This document shows positions 1-8,203 of a stretch of DNA of 16,348 bases, in pieces (position 1 is the stretch's first letter; each line of letters starts with the position of its first letter). The position numbers and the translations under genes were made by a program. The notes below the pieces were generated by a model, which was not told the DNA's origin, did not search any database, and saw only the letters and a list, made by a program, of their open reading frames with translations. The stretch is from Bacilli bacterium (GTDB lineage Bacteria > Bacillota_I > Bacilli_A > ML615J-28 > CAG-698), in NCBI GenBank assembly GCA_023228385.1, contig JALOBF010000022.1, forward strand, positions 1-16,348, given 5' to 3'.

Positions 1-411
1 CCGCGGGACTGGGGCTGGTTTCGCCTCTTTTTTAGGTATTTCTCCAAGGGGTTCATCGGTTAATGATGAACGTGTTAACTGTAATTGTGTTTCCAATTGC
101 CTAATCTCATTTTGTAATTCTTTCTCGAGACGTTCTCTTTCTTTTTCAATTGCTAGCCTTGTCTTTTCCCGTTCTCTTTCTTTTAATGCTTCTAATTTAG
201 CTTGTTCTACTGCCCGTATTTTCTCAATCTTATCTTGGGTTGTTAAAGTATCCGATGAGGAACGAGTACGAGTAGAACCGGTTGGTTTCTCCGGTTTGTC
301 TTTAACAACAACCTCCTCGGAATCAGTTTTGCCAACAATAATTTTTTCCAGTTCTTCCGCAACAGCACTTTCGGTTATATTTTCATTTGTTTTCACTTTT
401 ACATTTTCCAT
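1..411 (-). CDS. charged coiled-coil protein, N-terminal part (runs off left edge)
   Basis: I do not recognise this gene. The open frame starts at ATG 411 and is still open at base 1, giving 137 residues of an incomplete protein. The start follows an AAAGAGGA ribosome site. Residues 1-55 are acidic and low in hydrophobics; residues 60-115 are an alternating Glu/Lys/Arg/Gln stretch (for example KERERLEKELQNEI) typical of a long coiled coil; from about 120 it turns into a Pro/Ala/Lys-rich linker. There is no signal peptide or membrane segment in the visible part, so it is probably cytoplasmic or attached to a partner. It is the third gene of an operon behind the CvpA-like and three-helix membrane genes, 59 bases after the latter. 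The coiled coil could bind one of those membrane partners, but that is only inferred. The function is unknown. Confidence 0.75.
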   Translation of the reverse strand, partial: MENVKVKTNENITESAVAEELEKIIVGKTDSEEVVVKDKPEKPTGSTRTRSSSDTLTTQDKIEKIRAVEQAKLEALKEREREKTRLAIEKERERLEKELQNEIRQLETQLQLTRSSLTDEPLGEIPKKEAKPAPVPR

Positions 412-470
412 ATTTTCCTCTTTCCCAAGCGGCGTTACACTTGTAATTGAAAATTTCAAAGCTGGCAATT

Positions 471-1481
471 TTAAAAAGCAGCAATAATTAAAGATACTAT
501 ACTATAGCCGTAAACAAGAATTAAACCGGCAATACTTAAAAACAATAAAATTACTTTAATTGTTTTTAAAAAGGGTTCAATTTTCATCAAATAATATGAC
601 TTGTTTACTGTCGCCTTACTAACGATGTTAAAAATGGTTATATTGACTTTCCCCTCTTGAACTTCTTTTATATCAAGAGGCGGGTAATATGGGTTGCTTT
701 TTTTTCTTAAGTGGCGCAAATAATATTTATAGGCATTTTTCCTTTTCTTTTTATATTCCCGATTAATTTGGCTTTCTGAATTTTCTAAATAATTTTGCGT
801 TTTTCGATAATATAACTTATAATCATGCACAATCACACGAAAAAACAGCGAATAAAATACCAAAACAAATAATAAATAAATTGTAATGTGGCCAATGCTT
901 TTAAGCCATGGGGATGAACCGTACATTGTATTGAGAGTTGTTTGTAAGAATAAACCGAATTTACCTTGAACTATTTTATTCCATAAAGGAGAATTTGTCC
1001 CGAGAATAAAAATCATTGCCGTTAACATCAACCAAATAATCAGTTCAATGTAAAGGGGAAATTTTACATTGCCAATGCCTTTTACAACTTCGATAGTACG
1101 AAAGTTATCACGAAAAACTTGTTTTTTCTTTTTTGTATAAGCTTTATGCCAGTTTCTAAAAGCCTTTTTTAATATGTTTTTTCTTGATTTAAGCGAATAA
1201 TCAGGATTCCTAATAATTTCACCTAATATCACTTCCTTTTTTTTATACATAATAAGAAAGTCTTCGATACTGTAAACTTCAACTCCGGAATTTTCCGGAT
1301 TATATAAAAACGGATTCCCGCGTAAAATAAAAGCTCTTTCTTCAGGTATTTTGGGAGAAGTAACGGCTTCACTCATATTTGCATTGATAATCGGCACATC
1401 CGCTTGGCTCTTTACATAACGATATTTACCAGATGGGTCCAATTCATAAACTGTTAATTGCATTTTTTCCGATTTAGCCAA
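471..1481 (-). CDS. hypothetical three-helix membrane protein
   Basis: Unrecognised protein of 336 residues. It begins with a soluble stretch of about 140 residues that becomes strongly basic at 98-122 (with a run of KKKK), followed by hydrophobic helices at about 143-161, 199-218 and 308-335. Between helices 2 and 3 lies a second basic, tyrosine-rich cytoplasmic-looking loop (residues 220-265). By the positive-inside rule both basic regions should face the cytoplasm. The start is TTG at 1481, five bases after a G-rich ribosome site (AGGGGGGG); an in-frame ATG six codons later has no comparable site. It is 22 bases downstream of the CvpA-like gene and upstream of the coiled-coil gene, so the three are probably co-transcribed from the promoter near 3182-3210. 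No catalytic motif is visible and I assign no function. Confidence 0.8.
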   Translation of the reverse strand: MAKSEKMQLTVYELDPSGKYRYVKSQADVPIINANMSEAVTSPKIPEERAFILRGNPFLYNPENSGVEVYSIEDFLIMYKKKEVILGEIIRNPDYSLKSRKNILKKAFRNWHKAYTKKKKQVFRDNFRTIEVVKGIGNVKFPLYIELIIWLMLTAMIFILGTNSPLWNKIVQGKFGLFLQTTLNTMYGSSPWLKSIGHITIYLLFVLVFYSLFFRVIVHDYKLYYRKTQNYLENSESQINREYKKKRKNAYKYYLRHLRKKSNPYYPPLDIKEVQEGKVNITIFNIVSKATVNKSYYLMKIEPFLKTIKVILLFLSIAGLILVYGYSIVSLIIAAF

Positions 1482-1503
1482 AAGAACCCCCCCTTTTTAA
1501 CAG

Positions 1504-3141
1504 TTACTGTATTTGCTCCTTTAATTTATTACTGATAAATCTATGATTATTGGTACTAAGGTCCTGATAGAAATTCTCATGTAATCGGTTTTGATTATTT
1601 AGATCTCTCATCAAACTATCAGAAATAGTAAACAGGGAAGTAAAATATTCCGTTGCTTGTTTTTCAGTTAAAATACCTTTATTAACTACCGCTTCCAATT
1701 CACTTAATAAATCTTCTAAAGTAAGGGTTTCTTTAAGGTCGAAATGGCGATAAAAGAAATAACGATGGTATAAATCATATCCATTAAGTTTGGGATCAAT
1801 AATCATATCGACTAAATAAGATTTATAAAGTAAATGCTTTTCCCATATGTCATTTTCAAACCATATTTTATAATCTGAAGCAAAAGCAATATTAACATCG
1901 AGCGGTATTTCTGGATTTGCTATAATTTTATCTTTGTTATTCAATATTTTTTCAAATGTCAATATTATTTTTTGCGTTATGGGATGATCGGAATACTGGT
2001 GTTTAGACAAAAAGTCTTGACCGAAAGCCAACAAAGCGTCGTAATTGGAAAGCAACGCTGAAAAAGAATTAATATAATCTGAAAGATTCAACGGCTTATC
2101 TCCCAATAATTCTTGATAATGATTAAGAAAATAGTGAAAATTATCCGCTGTGTTTTTAAATATTATTTTATCTTTTAAAGCATTAAAATTAACAGCAAGC
2201 TTATCGACATTATTTGTTATCGCTGTGGCAACCGCAACAAAATCATTGAAGTCAATACTTTTATCACGAAGGTAACCATATAAATGCCAATATCCTATGT
2301 TATTATTAGCTTGATTACGAAGCGCAATAAGTTGTGGCAAAATTGGATTGGCTTGTTCCAAGGCGATAATCCGATCTAGAATTACCCCTTCATTATTATC
2401 CAATAAACAAGCAATATAATTATCATTTTTCAAATGAGCGGTAATCAGGTTTTGCGTTTCATCATTAAGTTGATTGTAAATCGAAATACTAAAATCATCA
2501 TTTAATATTGCTACTTCTTCCAGATGTATCAATAGCTCATTATAATCTAACTCAACTTGTTGACCGCTTATGTTCCGTAAAGCCTCTTTATATATTTTAT
2601 ACTCTTCCGCTTTAATTGACATCTTATTTAAAAACGATACCGAAATTACCGGATTGCTTGTTTTTATTATTGCTGCCGTTAGCGGGCGGTTATAATCAAT
2701 CGTGATTACCGGTTGTAAAGCAAACATTATGAGAATAGCTGCGACATAACCATTAAGAATACCCATTATGATATTTGCGATTTTTGAATAAATATTATTT
2801 TTATTAATTATTTGTTTTTCAATGGGTTCGCGAAATAAACGAGAAAACAAACGAATAATTATATTAATTATAAAATATGCCAGTATTGCGACCGTTAGTG
2901 CCGCCGGAAATTTTTTTTCAGATGAAAAGGGCAATGATTTTTCTATAAAACCAAATAACCCAATTTTTTCCGTTAATGTTTCAATAAAGTTATATGAAAA
3001 ATATAAAATCACAAACGGCAATAAAAAGGACAGAGTAAAAAAGGTTTGACGTTTAAATCGAAAGTATCGGGCATATATAATAAATCCAATTAGAACTATT
3101 GCGATAATGATATCAAAATTAAATTTTTCAAATAACGGCAA
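1504..3141 (-). CDS. CvpA-like membrane protein with long C-terminal extension
   Basis: The first ~145 residues look like the CvpA (colicin V production) membrane family: four hydrophobic helices at about 9-25, 33-50, 79-98 and 122-143, with the last one carrying a Gly/Asn pattern (MGILNGYVAA) like the family's conserved fourth helix. Typical CvpA proteins end soon after this; here another ~380 soluble residues follow (170-545), rich in Asn, Leu and Ile and predicted helical, with no motif I know. Start is TTG 3141, seven bases after GGAGG; no ATG is better placed. It is the first gene of a three-gene operon, behind a near-consensus promoter (3182-3210). CvpA proteins are linked to envelope processes in other bacteria, but their biochemical role is poorly defined. 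The family call is from the N-terminal pattern only; the extension is unassigned. Confidence 0.7.
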   Translation of the reverse strand: MPLFEKFNFDIIIAIVLIGFIIYARYFRFKRQTFFTLSFLLPFVILYFSYNFIETLTEKIGLFGFIEKSLPFSSEKKFPAALTVAILAYFIINIIIRLFSRLFREPIEKQIINKNNIYSKIANIIMGILNGYVAAILIMFALQPVITIDYNRPLTAAIIKTSNPVISVSFLNKMSIKAEEYKIYKEALRNISGQQVELDYNELLIHLEEVAILNDDFSISIYNQLNDETQNLITAHLKNDNYIACLLDNNEGVILDRIIALEQANPILPQLIALRNQANNNIGYWHLYGYLRDKSIDFNDFVAVATAITNNVDKLAVNFNALKDKIIFKNTADNFHYFLNHYQELLGDKPLNLSDYINSFSALLSNYDALLAFGQDFLSKHQYSDHPITQKIILTFEKILNNKDKIIANPEIPLDVNIAFASDYKIWFENDIWEKHLLYKSYLVDMIIDPKLNGYDLYHRYFFYRHFDLKETLTLEDLLSELEAVVNKGILTEKQATEYFTSLFTISDSLMRDLNNQNRLHENFYQDLSTNNHRFISNKLKEQIQ

Positions 3142-3181
3142 GCCCTAACCTCCAACCAATAGTTTTGTTTATTATATAATA

Positions 3182-3210
3182 ATTATAACATTTTTAATGT
3201 GTTTTGACAA
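3182..3210 (-). promoter_or_regulatory. sigma-A-type promoter of the CvpA operon
   Basis: Read on the minus strand: -35 TTGTCA at 3210-3205, a 17-base spacer, and -10 TATAAT at 3187-3182, with TG one base before the -10 (extended -10). It lies about 40 bases upstream of the TTG start of the CvpA-like gene. Five of six -35 bases and all -10 bases match the vegetative consensus. Confidence 0.8.
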
Positions 3211-3260
3211 TTAAATTTAAAAATTTTGTATAAAAACAGGAAAATATTAATTATTCAATT

Positions 3261-3300
3261 AAATAAAAAAACATCGTATCAACGATGCTTTTCCTTTTTT
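3261..3300 (-). terminator. rho-independent terminator of the LRR/Ig lipoprotein gene
   Basis: Six-base stem CATCGT (3272-3277) / ACGATG (3282-3287) with a four-base ATCA loop, extendable by A-T pairs. On the minus strand it is followed by TTTTTTATTT. It begins right after the stop codon at 3305 and separates this gene from the CvpA operon. The A/T runs on both sides would let it work in either direction. Confidence 0.75.
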
Positions 3301-3304
3301 TATT

Positions 3305-4903
3305 TTATTCCATCGGAAAAATTCTATCCTTAAACGGTAACCAGAAAGGATTATTACGGTAGGACTCATAATTTTGAGCAGGAACATATATTTTAATAAA
3401 ATCATAAGCCTTCAAATCCTTAAACTCTATACTATAAGGATTAATTACATTTAAGTGAATTTCCTTGAGGTTTACCAAACGATCAAGTGAATTCTCAGCA
3501 AAAAGCAGTTTAGCCGTTACATTATAAATATTGAGACTGACCGTACCATATATTGCCGGTTCATTAGTGCTTTTAGCGGTTATTTTTATTGAGGAATCAC
3601 TTTTTTCGAGGGCCAAGACATAACCGTCATACTTATGAACTTTTAATTTATCATCGCTGGATTCCCAAACAATATCACCAAGATTATATCCATCGACCGT
3701 TAATTGTGCATAGTCACCTTTATATAAATAGGTTGTCGCTCCTTCGATAAAAATCGGTTTATAAGAAAAAGTAACATCTAGCGGCTCAATTGTAGAGTTT
3801 GACTCATCAGTTGGTTTTATTGTAAGAAGCGCCTGAGAATATTTTGTATTATCATGATTATTAGTGGCGGTAAGGGTTACTGTACCGGCAGCAAGTGCTT
3901 TTAATTTGCCATTTTCATCTATCGATGCTATACCCTCATCATCTACCGACCAAGTTACTTCGGCACCATTTACACCATATGTTTTTTGATCACCCACATA
4001 GATTACGGCATCGCCTTCTAGCTGCATACTATCTTTGCCGGTAATTTTAACTAAACCGCTGTACATTTGACTTTCATCCAAATTGATAATTAAGGTTTCT
4101 AGACTTGAACAACCGGCAAATGCATAATTTCCGACAGATTTTAAACTGGAAGGCAATTCGATACTTTTCAGTCTAACCGACTGATAAAATGCATAACTCT
4201 CAATTTTTTCAATTGTATTAGGGATAATGACTTCTTCCATTTTGCTAGTTGCTTTTGTAATAGCTGATAACATTTTTCGATAATGGAAAAAGGCATAATC
4301 GCCGATTACCTTTACCGGTACACCTTCTATCTCTGAAGGAATTTCAACAACTCGTCTGTTCCTCAAAGGTTCTACAATTTTTATATAATCAGTAGCACTT
4401 TTTATTCCCGGCGTTTGACTATATATATATTTATATGTATATTCATCATCTGTCTTTACAATATTATTATAATAATTATTATCGGGTTGATTTCCCGATT
4501 CCGTAGGAATAACTGAAGTGGGATTGACTTCGCTAATAAATTCCCATTGTTTTACTGCGTTTCTCTGAAAATATACAAAAAATTCCCTAGTGTCAACACC
4601 ATCAATTTCAATAATAATGTAAGCAGCAAAATAATTGGGGTTGGCCAATTCGGTTTCGAAAGAAAGTGTTTTTAGCTTTTCAAAGTCAGAAAAATAAATG
4701 TCCGGATCTTTTTCTTCCAAAAAATTATTATAATTCATTGAGCCCTTTGGATAATAAATTTCAGCCACTTTTTCTAAATTTTTGGAATTCATTGCTTTAA
4801 TATATTTATTCCAAAGATTTCTGGGAGAGTTATTGCTCCCACAACCCGAAAGTAAAAAAATAAAAAATATCAATATTATAATCATTAACTTTTTAATCTT
4901 CAT
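3305..4903 (-). CDS. surface lipoprotein with BspA-type LRR and Ig-like (BIG2) domains
   Basis: 532-residue lipoprotein. The signal peptide MKIKKLMIIILIFFIF is followed by lipobox LLSGC, so Cys21 should be lipidated and the protein held on the outer face of the membrane. Residues 27-125 resemble the small NTF2-like/DUF4878 fold found in lipoproteins. Residues 186-275 carry BspA-type leucine-rich repeats (VIGDYAF, IEKIESYAF, LKSVGNYAFAGCSSLETL). Residues 290-365 look like a BIG2 immunoglobulin-like domain (VTWSVDDEGIASIDENGKL then AAGTVTLTA), with a second Ig-like region at 385-465. The end (466-532) resembles the tail of other LRR_5 proteins. The start is ATG 4903, four bases after GGAGG; a GTG seven codons upstream precedes that site and is rejected. 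It has its own promoter and terminator. A role in adhesion or surface interaction is inferred from the domains; the ligand is unknown. Confidence 0.85.
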   Translation of the reverse strand: MKIKKLMIIILIFFIFLLSGCGSNNSPRNLWNKYIKAMNSKNLEKVAEIYYPKGSMNYNNFLEEKDPDIYFSDFEKLKTLSFETELANPNYFAAYIIIEIDGVDTREFFVYFQRNAVKQWEFISEVNPTSVIPTESGNQPDNNYYNNIVKTDDEYTYKYIYSQTPGIKSATDYIKIVEPLRNRRVVEIPSEIEGVPVKVIGDYAFFHYRKMLSAITKATSKMEEVIIPNTIEKIESYAFYQSVRLKSIELPSSLKSVGNYAFAGCSSLETLIINLDESQMYSGLVKITGKDSMQLEGDAVIYVGDQKTYGVNGAEVTWSVDDEGIASIDENGKLKALAAGTVTLTATNNHDNTKYSQALLTIKPTDESNSTIEPLDVTFSYKPIFIEGATTYLYKGDYAQLTVDGYNLGDIVWESSDDKLKVHKYDGYVLALEKSDSSIKITAKSTNEPAIYGTVSLNIYNVTAKLLFAENSLDRLVNLKEIHLNVINPYSIEFKDLKAYDFIKIYVPAQNYESYRNNPFWLPFKDRIFPME

Positions 4904-4950
4904 ACTGCCTCCGGTATTTCTCACATCTATAGTTATATTACACTATTAAA

Positions 4951-4979
4951 ATTATACTACATTTTAAGTTTAAAATCAA
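4951..4979 (-). promoter_or_regulatory. promoter of the LRR/Ig lipoprotein gene
   Basis: Minus strand: -35 TTGATT at 4979-4974, 17-base spacer, perfect -10 TATAAT at 4956-4951, about 48 bases upstream of ATG 4903. I see no terminator between tsaD (stop at 4994) and this promoter, so some read-through from the t6A operon is possible. Confidence 0.7.
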
Positions 4980-4993
4980 TGAATTTTTTAAAT

Positions 4994-5947
4994 CTATTTG
5001 GTATTATACTGAAAATAACCAGCCACCGCAATCATAGCCGCATTATCAGTGCAATAATACAATGAGGGAAATGTCAAAACTACATCATTAAGTTTACTGA
5101 CTTCATTCTTCATAGCTGAACGTAAACCGCGATTGGCAGCAACACCGCCGGCAACAACAACTTGTTTCACTTTAAATTCCTTGGCGGCAGCAACGGTCTT
5201 ATCCACCAGCACGCGAATTACACTATTTTGGAAAGATGCGGCCAAATCGGTAAATGATATTGCCTCATTTTGCATTTTTTTAGTATTGACTAAATTTAAT
5301 ACTGCTGTTTTTAAACCGGAAAATGAAAAATGATACTTGTCTTTATCAAGATAAATTAACGGTAGATTATAATTTATTTCTCCCGATAGTGCCAGCTTAT
5401 CAAGAGCCGGTCCGGCCGGATAATCAAGTCCAAGCACCCGACCGACTTTATCATAAGTCTCACCAACAGCATCGTCTAAGGTTTGACCTAATAAATAAAA
5501 ATCTAAATGTTGACGCATTAATACTAATTCGGTATGACCACCGCTGACAACTAAGGCAAGTAAAGGAAAACGAAAATCATCTTCCAAATAATTCGCATAA
5601 ATATGACCGTGTATGTGGTTGACCTCTACATAAGGAATATTATATGCCATCGATAAAGCTTTTGCCCCATTAATACCGACCAAAAGCGAACCAATCAAAC
5701 CCGGATGATGGGTTACGGCCACTAAATCAATGTCTGACAGTGACTTTTTAGCTTTTCGAAAAGCTTCTTCCAATACTAATGTTATTTTTCTGGCGTGATT
5801 GCGACTGGCTACCTCGGGCACAACACCGCCATATTCTTTATGAATATCAATCTGCGAATAAACAACGTTTGCCAAAACTGCTTTACCGTCTTTTACAATC
5901 GCAACTGCGGTTTCATCACAACTTGTTTCAATTCCTAATACTAACAT
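4994..5947 (-). CDS. tsaD: tRNA N6-threonylcarbamoyladenosine transferase TsaD
   Basis: TsaD transfers the threonylcarbamoyl group from threonylcarbamoyl-AMP to A37 of ANN-decoding tRNAs, working in the cytoplasm with TsaB and TsaE. The 317-residue protein is slightly shorter than the usual 330-340. Diagnostic motifs are the N-terminal ASKHA strand GIETSCDET (5-13), GGVVPEVASRNH (40-51), the metal-binding HIHGH (111-115), VSGGHTE (134-140) and CTDNAAM near residue 301, which supplies the last metal ligand Asp301. Start is ATG 5947, three bases after the rimI stop; its ribosome site lies inside the end of rimI. It is last in the operon cwlD-tsaE-tsaB-rimI-tsaD, which puts all three t6A complex proteins in one transcript. 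The separate TsaC/YwlC enzyme is not in the window. Confidence 0.97.
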   Translation of the reverse strand: MLVLGIETSCDETAVAIVKDGKAVLANVVYSQIDIHKEYGGVVPEVASRNHARKITLVLEEAFRKAKKSLSDIDLVAVTHHPGLIGSLLVGINGAKALSMAYNIPYVEVNHIHGHIYANYLEDDFRFPLLALVVSGGHTELVLMRQHLDFYLLGQTLDDAVGETYDKVGRVLGLDYPAGPALDKLALSGEINYNLPLIYLDKDKYHFSFSGLKTAVLNLVNTKKMQNEAISFTDLAASFQNSVIRVLVDKTVAAAKEFKVKQVVVAGGVAANRGLRSAMKNEVSKLNDVVLTFPSLYYCTDNAAMIAVAGYFQYNTK

Positions 5948-5950
5948 ATT

Positions 5951-6394
5951 TTACCTCATTTTTTTAATTAAAACTAAAGCATCGGTCGAATCATTATAAT
6001 AATTTTTTCGATAATGAGAAAAAACAAAATCAAATTTATTATATAAATTAATTGCTTTTTGATTATCTTCTCTTACTTCTAAACTGATTGATTGTATATG
6101 CGACATTTCACATAGTTCAACGGCAAATTTTAGGAGAAGTTTACCAAAACCTAACCCTTGATATTTTTCAATAATAAAAAAGTTTATTATTTCAGCGTTA
6201 TTCTCATATATCCAAAGACCGATATAACCACCGAAATGGCCGTCAATTTCTACAACTAAATAATGGGCATAGGGATTTAGTTTTAGTTCGGAATAAATTA
6301 AATCATAACCTAATGTTGAACCGAAAATTTCCTCTTCGCCCCGAACAATATTAATAATATCACGCTCTACGAGCGGTCTGATACAATACTTCAT
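5951..6394 (-). CDS. rimI: GNAT acetyltransferase RimI (ribosomal protein alanine N-acetyltransferase type)
   Basis: 147 residues with a single GNAT fold. The acetyl-CoA binding signature Q/RxxGxG/A is present as YQGLGFGKLL (78-87), followed by the typical RimI block LEVREDNQKAINLYNKFDF (105-123), where the Asn and Tyr residues are conserved in the family. RimI acetylates the N-terminus of ribosomal protein S18 in E. coli; in other bacteria the substrate range is less certain. The start ATG 6394 overlaps the tsaB stop as ATGA and follows a GGAGGGG ribosome site. The rimI position between tsaB and tsaD is a common Bacillota arrangement, which supports the call over a generic acetyltransferase. 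Confidence 0.9.
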   Translation of the reverse strand: MKYCIRPLVERDIINIVRGEEEIFGSTLGYDLIYSELKLNPYAHYLVVEIDGHFGGYIGLWIYENNAEIINFFIIEKYQGLGFGKLLLKFAVELCEMSHIQSISLEVREDNQKAINLYNKFDFVFSHYRKNYYNDSTDALVLIKKMR

Positions 6395-6966
6395 ACTCCC
6401 CTCCGCAGATAATTAGGGCTTAAGTCATGTATATTTGAAACTAGTGTAAATTTAATTGCCGTCGGATTAACCCGATAATTGTCTTCGTTAATTAAAACAT
6501 AATTATAATCCTCAATTAGTTTGAAAAATGATTCGGCATCGATATACATATCATCAAAAATCGGAATGATTACTCCGTTTATAACCCGAACCAATTTACC
6601 ATAAACATAATTTTTATTCGCAATTAAAGTGATTGCATAAATGCCGTCTTTGTGAAGATAATCGCTGGCCAGTAGATTTAGGCTGCTTATTGTATAAACA
6701 GGTATGCTTAATGCCCAGCCCAGAATCTTAGCAATCGTTACGCTAACCCGAAGACCGGTATAAGAACCCGGACCGATACCGAGACAAATACGCTTAAAGT
6801 TCGAAAAGGTAAAATTAAATTGATTCAAACCTTCCTCAATTAACAGCAATAAATTTTCTGAATGGCGGTTTTTCCCTTCAATAAACTTTTCATATATAAC
6901 CTTGTCCCCGGATGAAAAAGCCAGATATAAATAAGGAGAAGAAGTATCAAATATTATTGTATTCAT
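6391..6966 (-). CDS. tsaB: t6A biosynthesis scaffold protein TsaB
   Basis: TsaB is a catalytically inactive TsaD paralogue that dimerises with TsaD in t6A synthesis. The 191-residue protein shows the ASKHA N-terminus MNTIIFDTSSPYLYLA, the HSENLL segment (35-40) and the hallmark GIGPGSYTGLRVS (63-75). It lacks the metal-binding histidines of TsaD, as expected. The C-terminal half is diverged and short (family members are usually 220-240 residues), as is common in Bacillota; position 110-120 reads LIANKNYVYG, where many homologues have DARRxEVY. Start ATG 6966 overlaps the tsaE stop (ATGA), suggesting translational coupling. Its stop in turn overlaps the rimI start. Confidence 0.95.
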   Translation of the reverse strand: MNTIIFDTSSPYLYLAFSSGDKVIYEKFIEGKNRHSENLLLLIEEGLNQFNFTFSNFKRICLGIGPGSYTGLRVSVTIAKILGWALSIPVYTISSLNLLASDYLHKDGIYAITLIANKNYVYGKLVRVINGVIIPIFDDMYIDAESFFKLIEDYNYVLINEDNYRVNPTAIKFTLVSNIHDLSPNYLRRGV

Positions 6967-7415
6967 AATAACACTCTTTCGATAAAACTAATATACTGAT
7001 GAGAATCAGCATAAAAGGTAATCTTACGGGAGGAACTGTTAACGATTTTAATTTCAATTGTTAAATAATCCTTAGGTAATAAATAAGTAATGTTTTTGGC
7101 CCATTCGATAACCGATAATCCACCCTGATAAAAATATTCTTCCAAATAATCATCACCACTTTTCGCATTCAATCGGTAAACATCAAAATGATATAAAACC
7201 AAACGACCATGATAAATTTTGAGGATTGTAAACGTGGGACTATTGATAATATCCTTAATGCCAAGCCCTTTGCCGATTCCTTTGGTAAGGGTTGTCTTAC
7301 CGGCACCAAGGTCACCGTTTAAAGCGATAACCATATCTGGAACAGCCAATGTGCCGATTTTTTTACCCAAGGAAATCATTGCTGTTTCTGAATTTATACT
7401 TAATGTTTTTTCCAC
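6963..7415 (-). CDS. tsaE: t6A biosynthesis ATPase TsaE
   Basis: TsaE is the small P-loop ATPase that resets the TsaB-TsaD complex during t6A formation. The 150-residue protein has a clear Walker A, NGDLGAGKTT (33-42), then SPTFT (59-63), the conserved HFDVYRL (76-82) and VIEWA (102-106). The length is that of the family. The start is GTG 7415, five bases after AGGGTG; no ATG is available in frame upstream. It lies 13 bases after cwlD and overlaps tsaB by four bases, so it is the first t6A gene of the operon. Confidence 0.96.
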   Translation of the reverse strand: MEKTLSINSETAMISLGKKIGTLAVPDMVIALNGDLGAGKTTLTKGIGKGLGIKDIINSPTFTILKIYHGRLVLYHFDVYRLNAKSGDDYLEEYFYQGGLSVIEWAKNITYLLPKDYLTIEIKIVNSSSRKITFYADSHQYISFIERVLL

Positions 7416-7428
7416 TGTTTCACCCTAA

Positions 7429-8118
7429 TTATTTCTGCATTTTATTGTTGCACTCTAAAAAAGATATTATTCCGGCATAAATAGCATAAGCCATTTTATC
7501 TTGATATGATTCGTTTTTTAATAATATTAATTCATCCGGATTCGATAAAAATCCGATTTCAACCAAGCATCCCGTTTTCACAGCATTTTCGATTAAATAT
7601 TTACCGGCTATTGACTTGGCGATTCTTTTAGTGTTTTGCATTATATCGCTAATCATCAATTGAATCGTCTCGGCCAATTCTTTTGCTTCAGGATGATGTT
7701 TATCATAAAAAACTTGCGCACCATAAATTCTTTTATCTGAGAATTTATTGGCGTGAACCGACACAAACAAAAGACAATCTGAATTGTTTATTAAAGAGCA
7801 TCTCTTATGAATATCATCACGTTTCCGATTATTACTGCTATTGGGAGCTAAATCATAATCTCCGGAACGGGTCATTTTTACCTGGAATCCCGAGTTTTCA
7901 AGGTATGTTTTCAGATTTAAAGATACTCTTAAAACTATATCTTTCTCTTTTGTGCCGTCGGCGCCAACAGCGCCCCCGTCAGGACCGCCATGCCCGGGAT
8001 CAAGATAAATTAGCGGTAATACCGTGACTCTTTTATTAGCGATAATCGTACCGGCAGAAGTAAAAAATAATATTATCAATAAAACAATATTGATAATGTT
8101 AGTAACCGATTTGTTCAT
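7429..8118 (-). CDS. cwlD: N-acetylmuramoyl-L-alanine amidase, CwlD type
   Basis: Zinc-dependent Amidase_3 enzyme that cleaves the bond between muramic acid and the peptide stem. Residues 8-27 are a hydrophobic signal or anchor helix, so the catalytic domain acts outside the membrane. Zinc ligands are visible as His43 (DPGHGGPDGGAVG), Glu58 (KEKDI) and His122 (VSVHANKF); the catalytic Glu is Glu187 in CLVEIGFLSNPDE. Several details match Bacillus CwlD more than other amidases: TRSGDYDLAP, NTKRIAK, and GKYLIENAVKTG before the catalytic Glu. CwlD makes muramic-delta-lactam in spore cortex together with PdaA, so this suggests a spore-forming ancestry or lifestyle. Start ATG 8118 follows AGGTG. 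It heads the t6A operon, 13 bases before tsaE, behind the promoter at 8140-8166. Confidence 0.88.
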   Translation of the reverse strand: MNKSVTNIINIVLLIILFFTSAGTIIANKRVTVLPLIYLDPGHGGPDGGAVGADGTKEKDIVLRVSLNLKTYLENSGFQVKMTRSGDYDLAPNSSNNRKRDDIHKRCSLINNSDCLLFVSVHANKFSDKRIYGAQVFYDKHHPEAKELAETIQLMISDIMQNTKRIAKSIAGKYLIENAVKTGCLVEIGFLSNPDELILLKNESYQDKMAYAIYAGIISFLECNNKMQK

Positions 8119-8139
8119 TATTTCACCTATTTACAATTT

Positions 8140-8166
8140 ATTATAATTAAAGGGAAATTATGACAA
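8140..8166 (-). promoter_or_regulatory. probable promoter of the cwlD-tsaEB-rimI-tsaD operon
   Basis: Minus strand: -35 TTGTCA (8166-8161) and -10 TATAAT (8145-8140), 22 bases upstream of ATG 8118. The spacer is only 15 bases, shorter than the usual 17, so the true pairing may be slightly different or the promoter weak. I cannot tell a sporulation-specific promoter from sequence alone. Confidence 0.5.
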
Positions 8167-8180
8167 TAATACGAAAAGAG

Positions 8181-8203
8181 AAAAGCAGAAATTTTCTGCT
8201 TTT
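8181..8203 (-). terminator. terminator after the S1-pgi-lipoprotein operon
   Basis: A-T-rich hairpin AAAAGCAGA (8181-8189) / TCTGCTTTT (8195-8203), overlapping the stop codon of the lipoprotein gene at 8202-8204. On the minus strand it is followed by a T-rich tract (CTCTTTTC). The stem is moderately stable. Confidence 0.55.

Noticed and set aside
6391..6394. TGA read as tryptophan (Mycoplasma code)
   Set aside because: TGA ends tsaB, tsaE, pgi and mgsA at exactly the expected family lengths, in ATGA overlaps, while Trp is encoded by TGG.
7683..8027. Plus-strand 114-codon open frame opposite cwlD
   Set aside because: It lies entirely antisense to a gene with intact catalytic motifs, has no ribosome site and low-complexity content.
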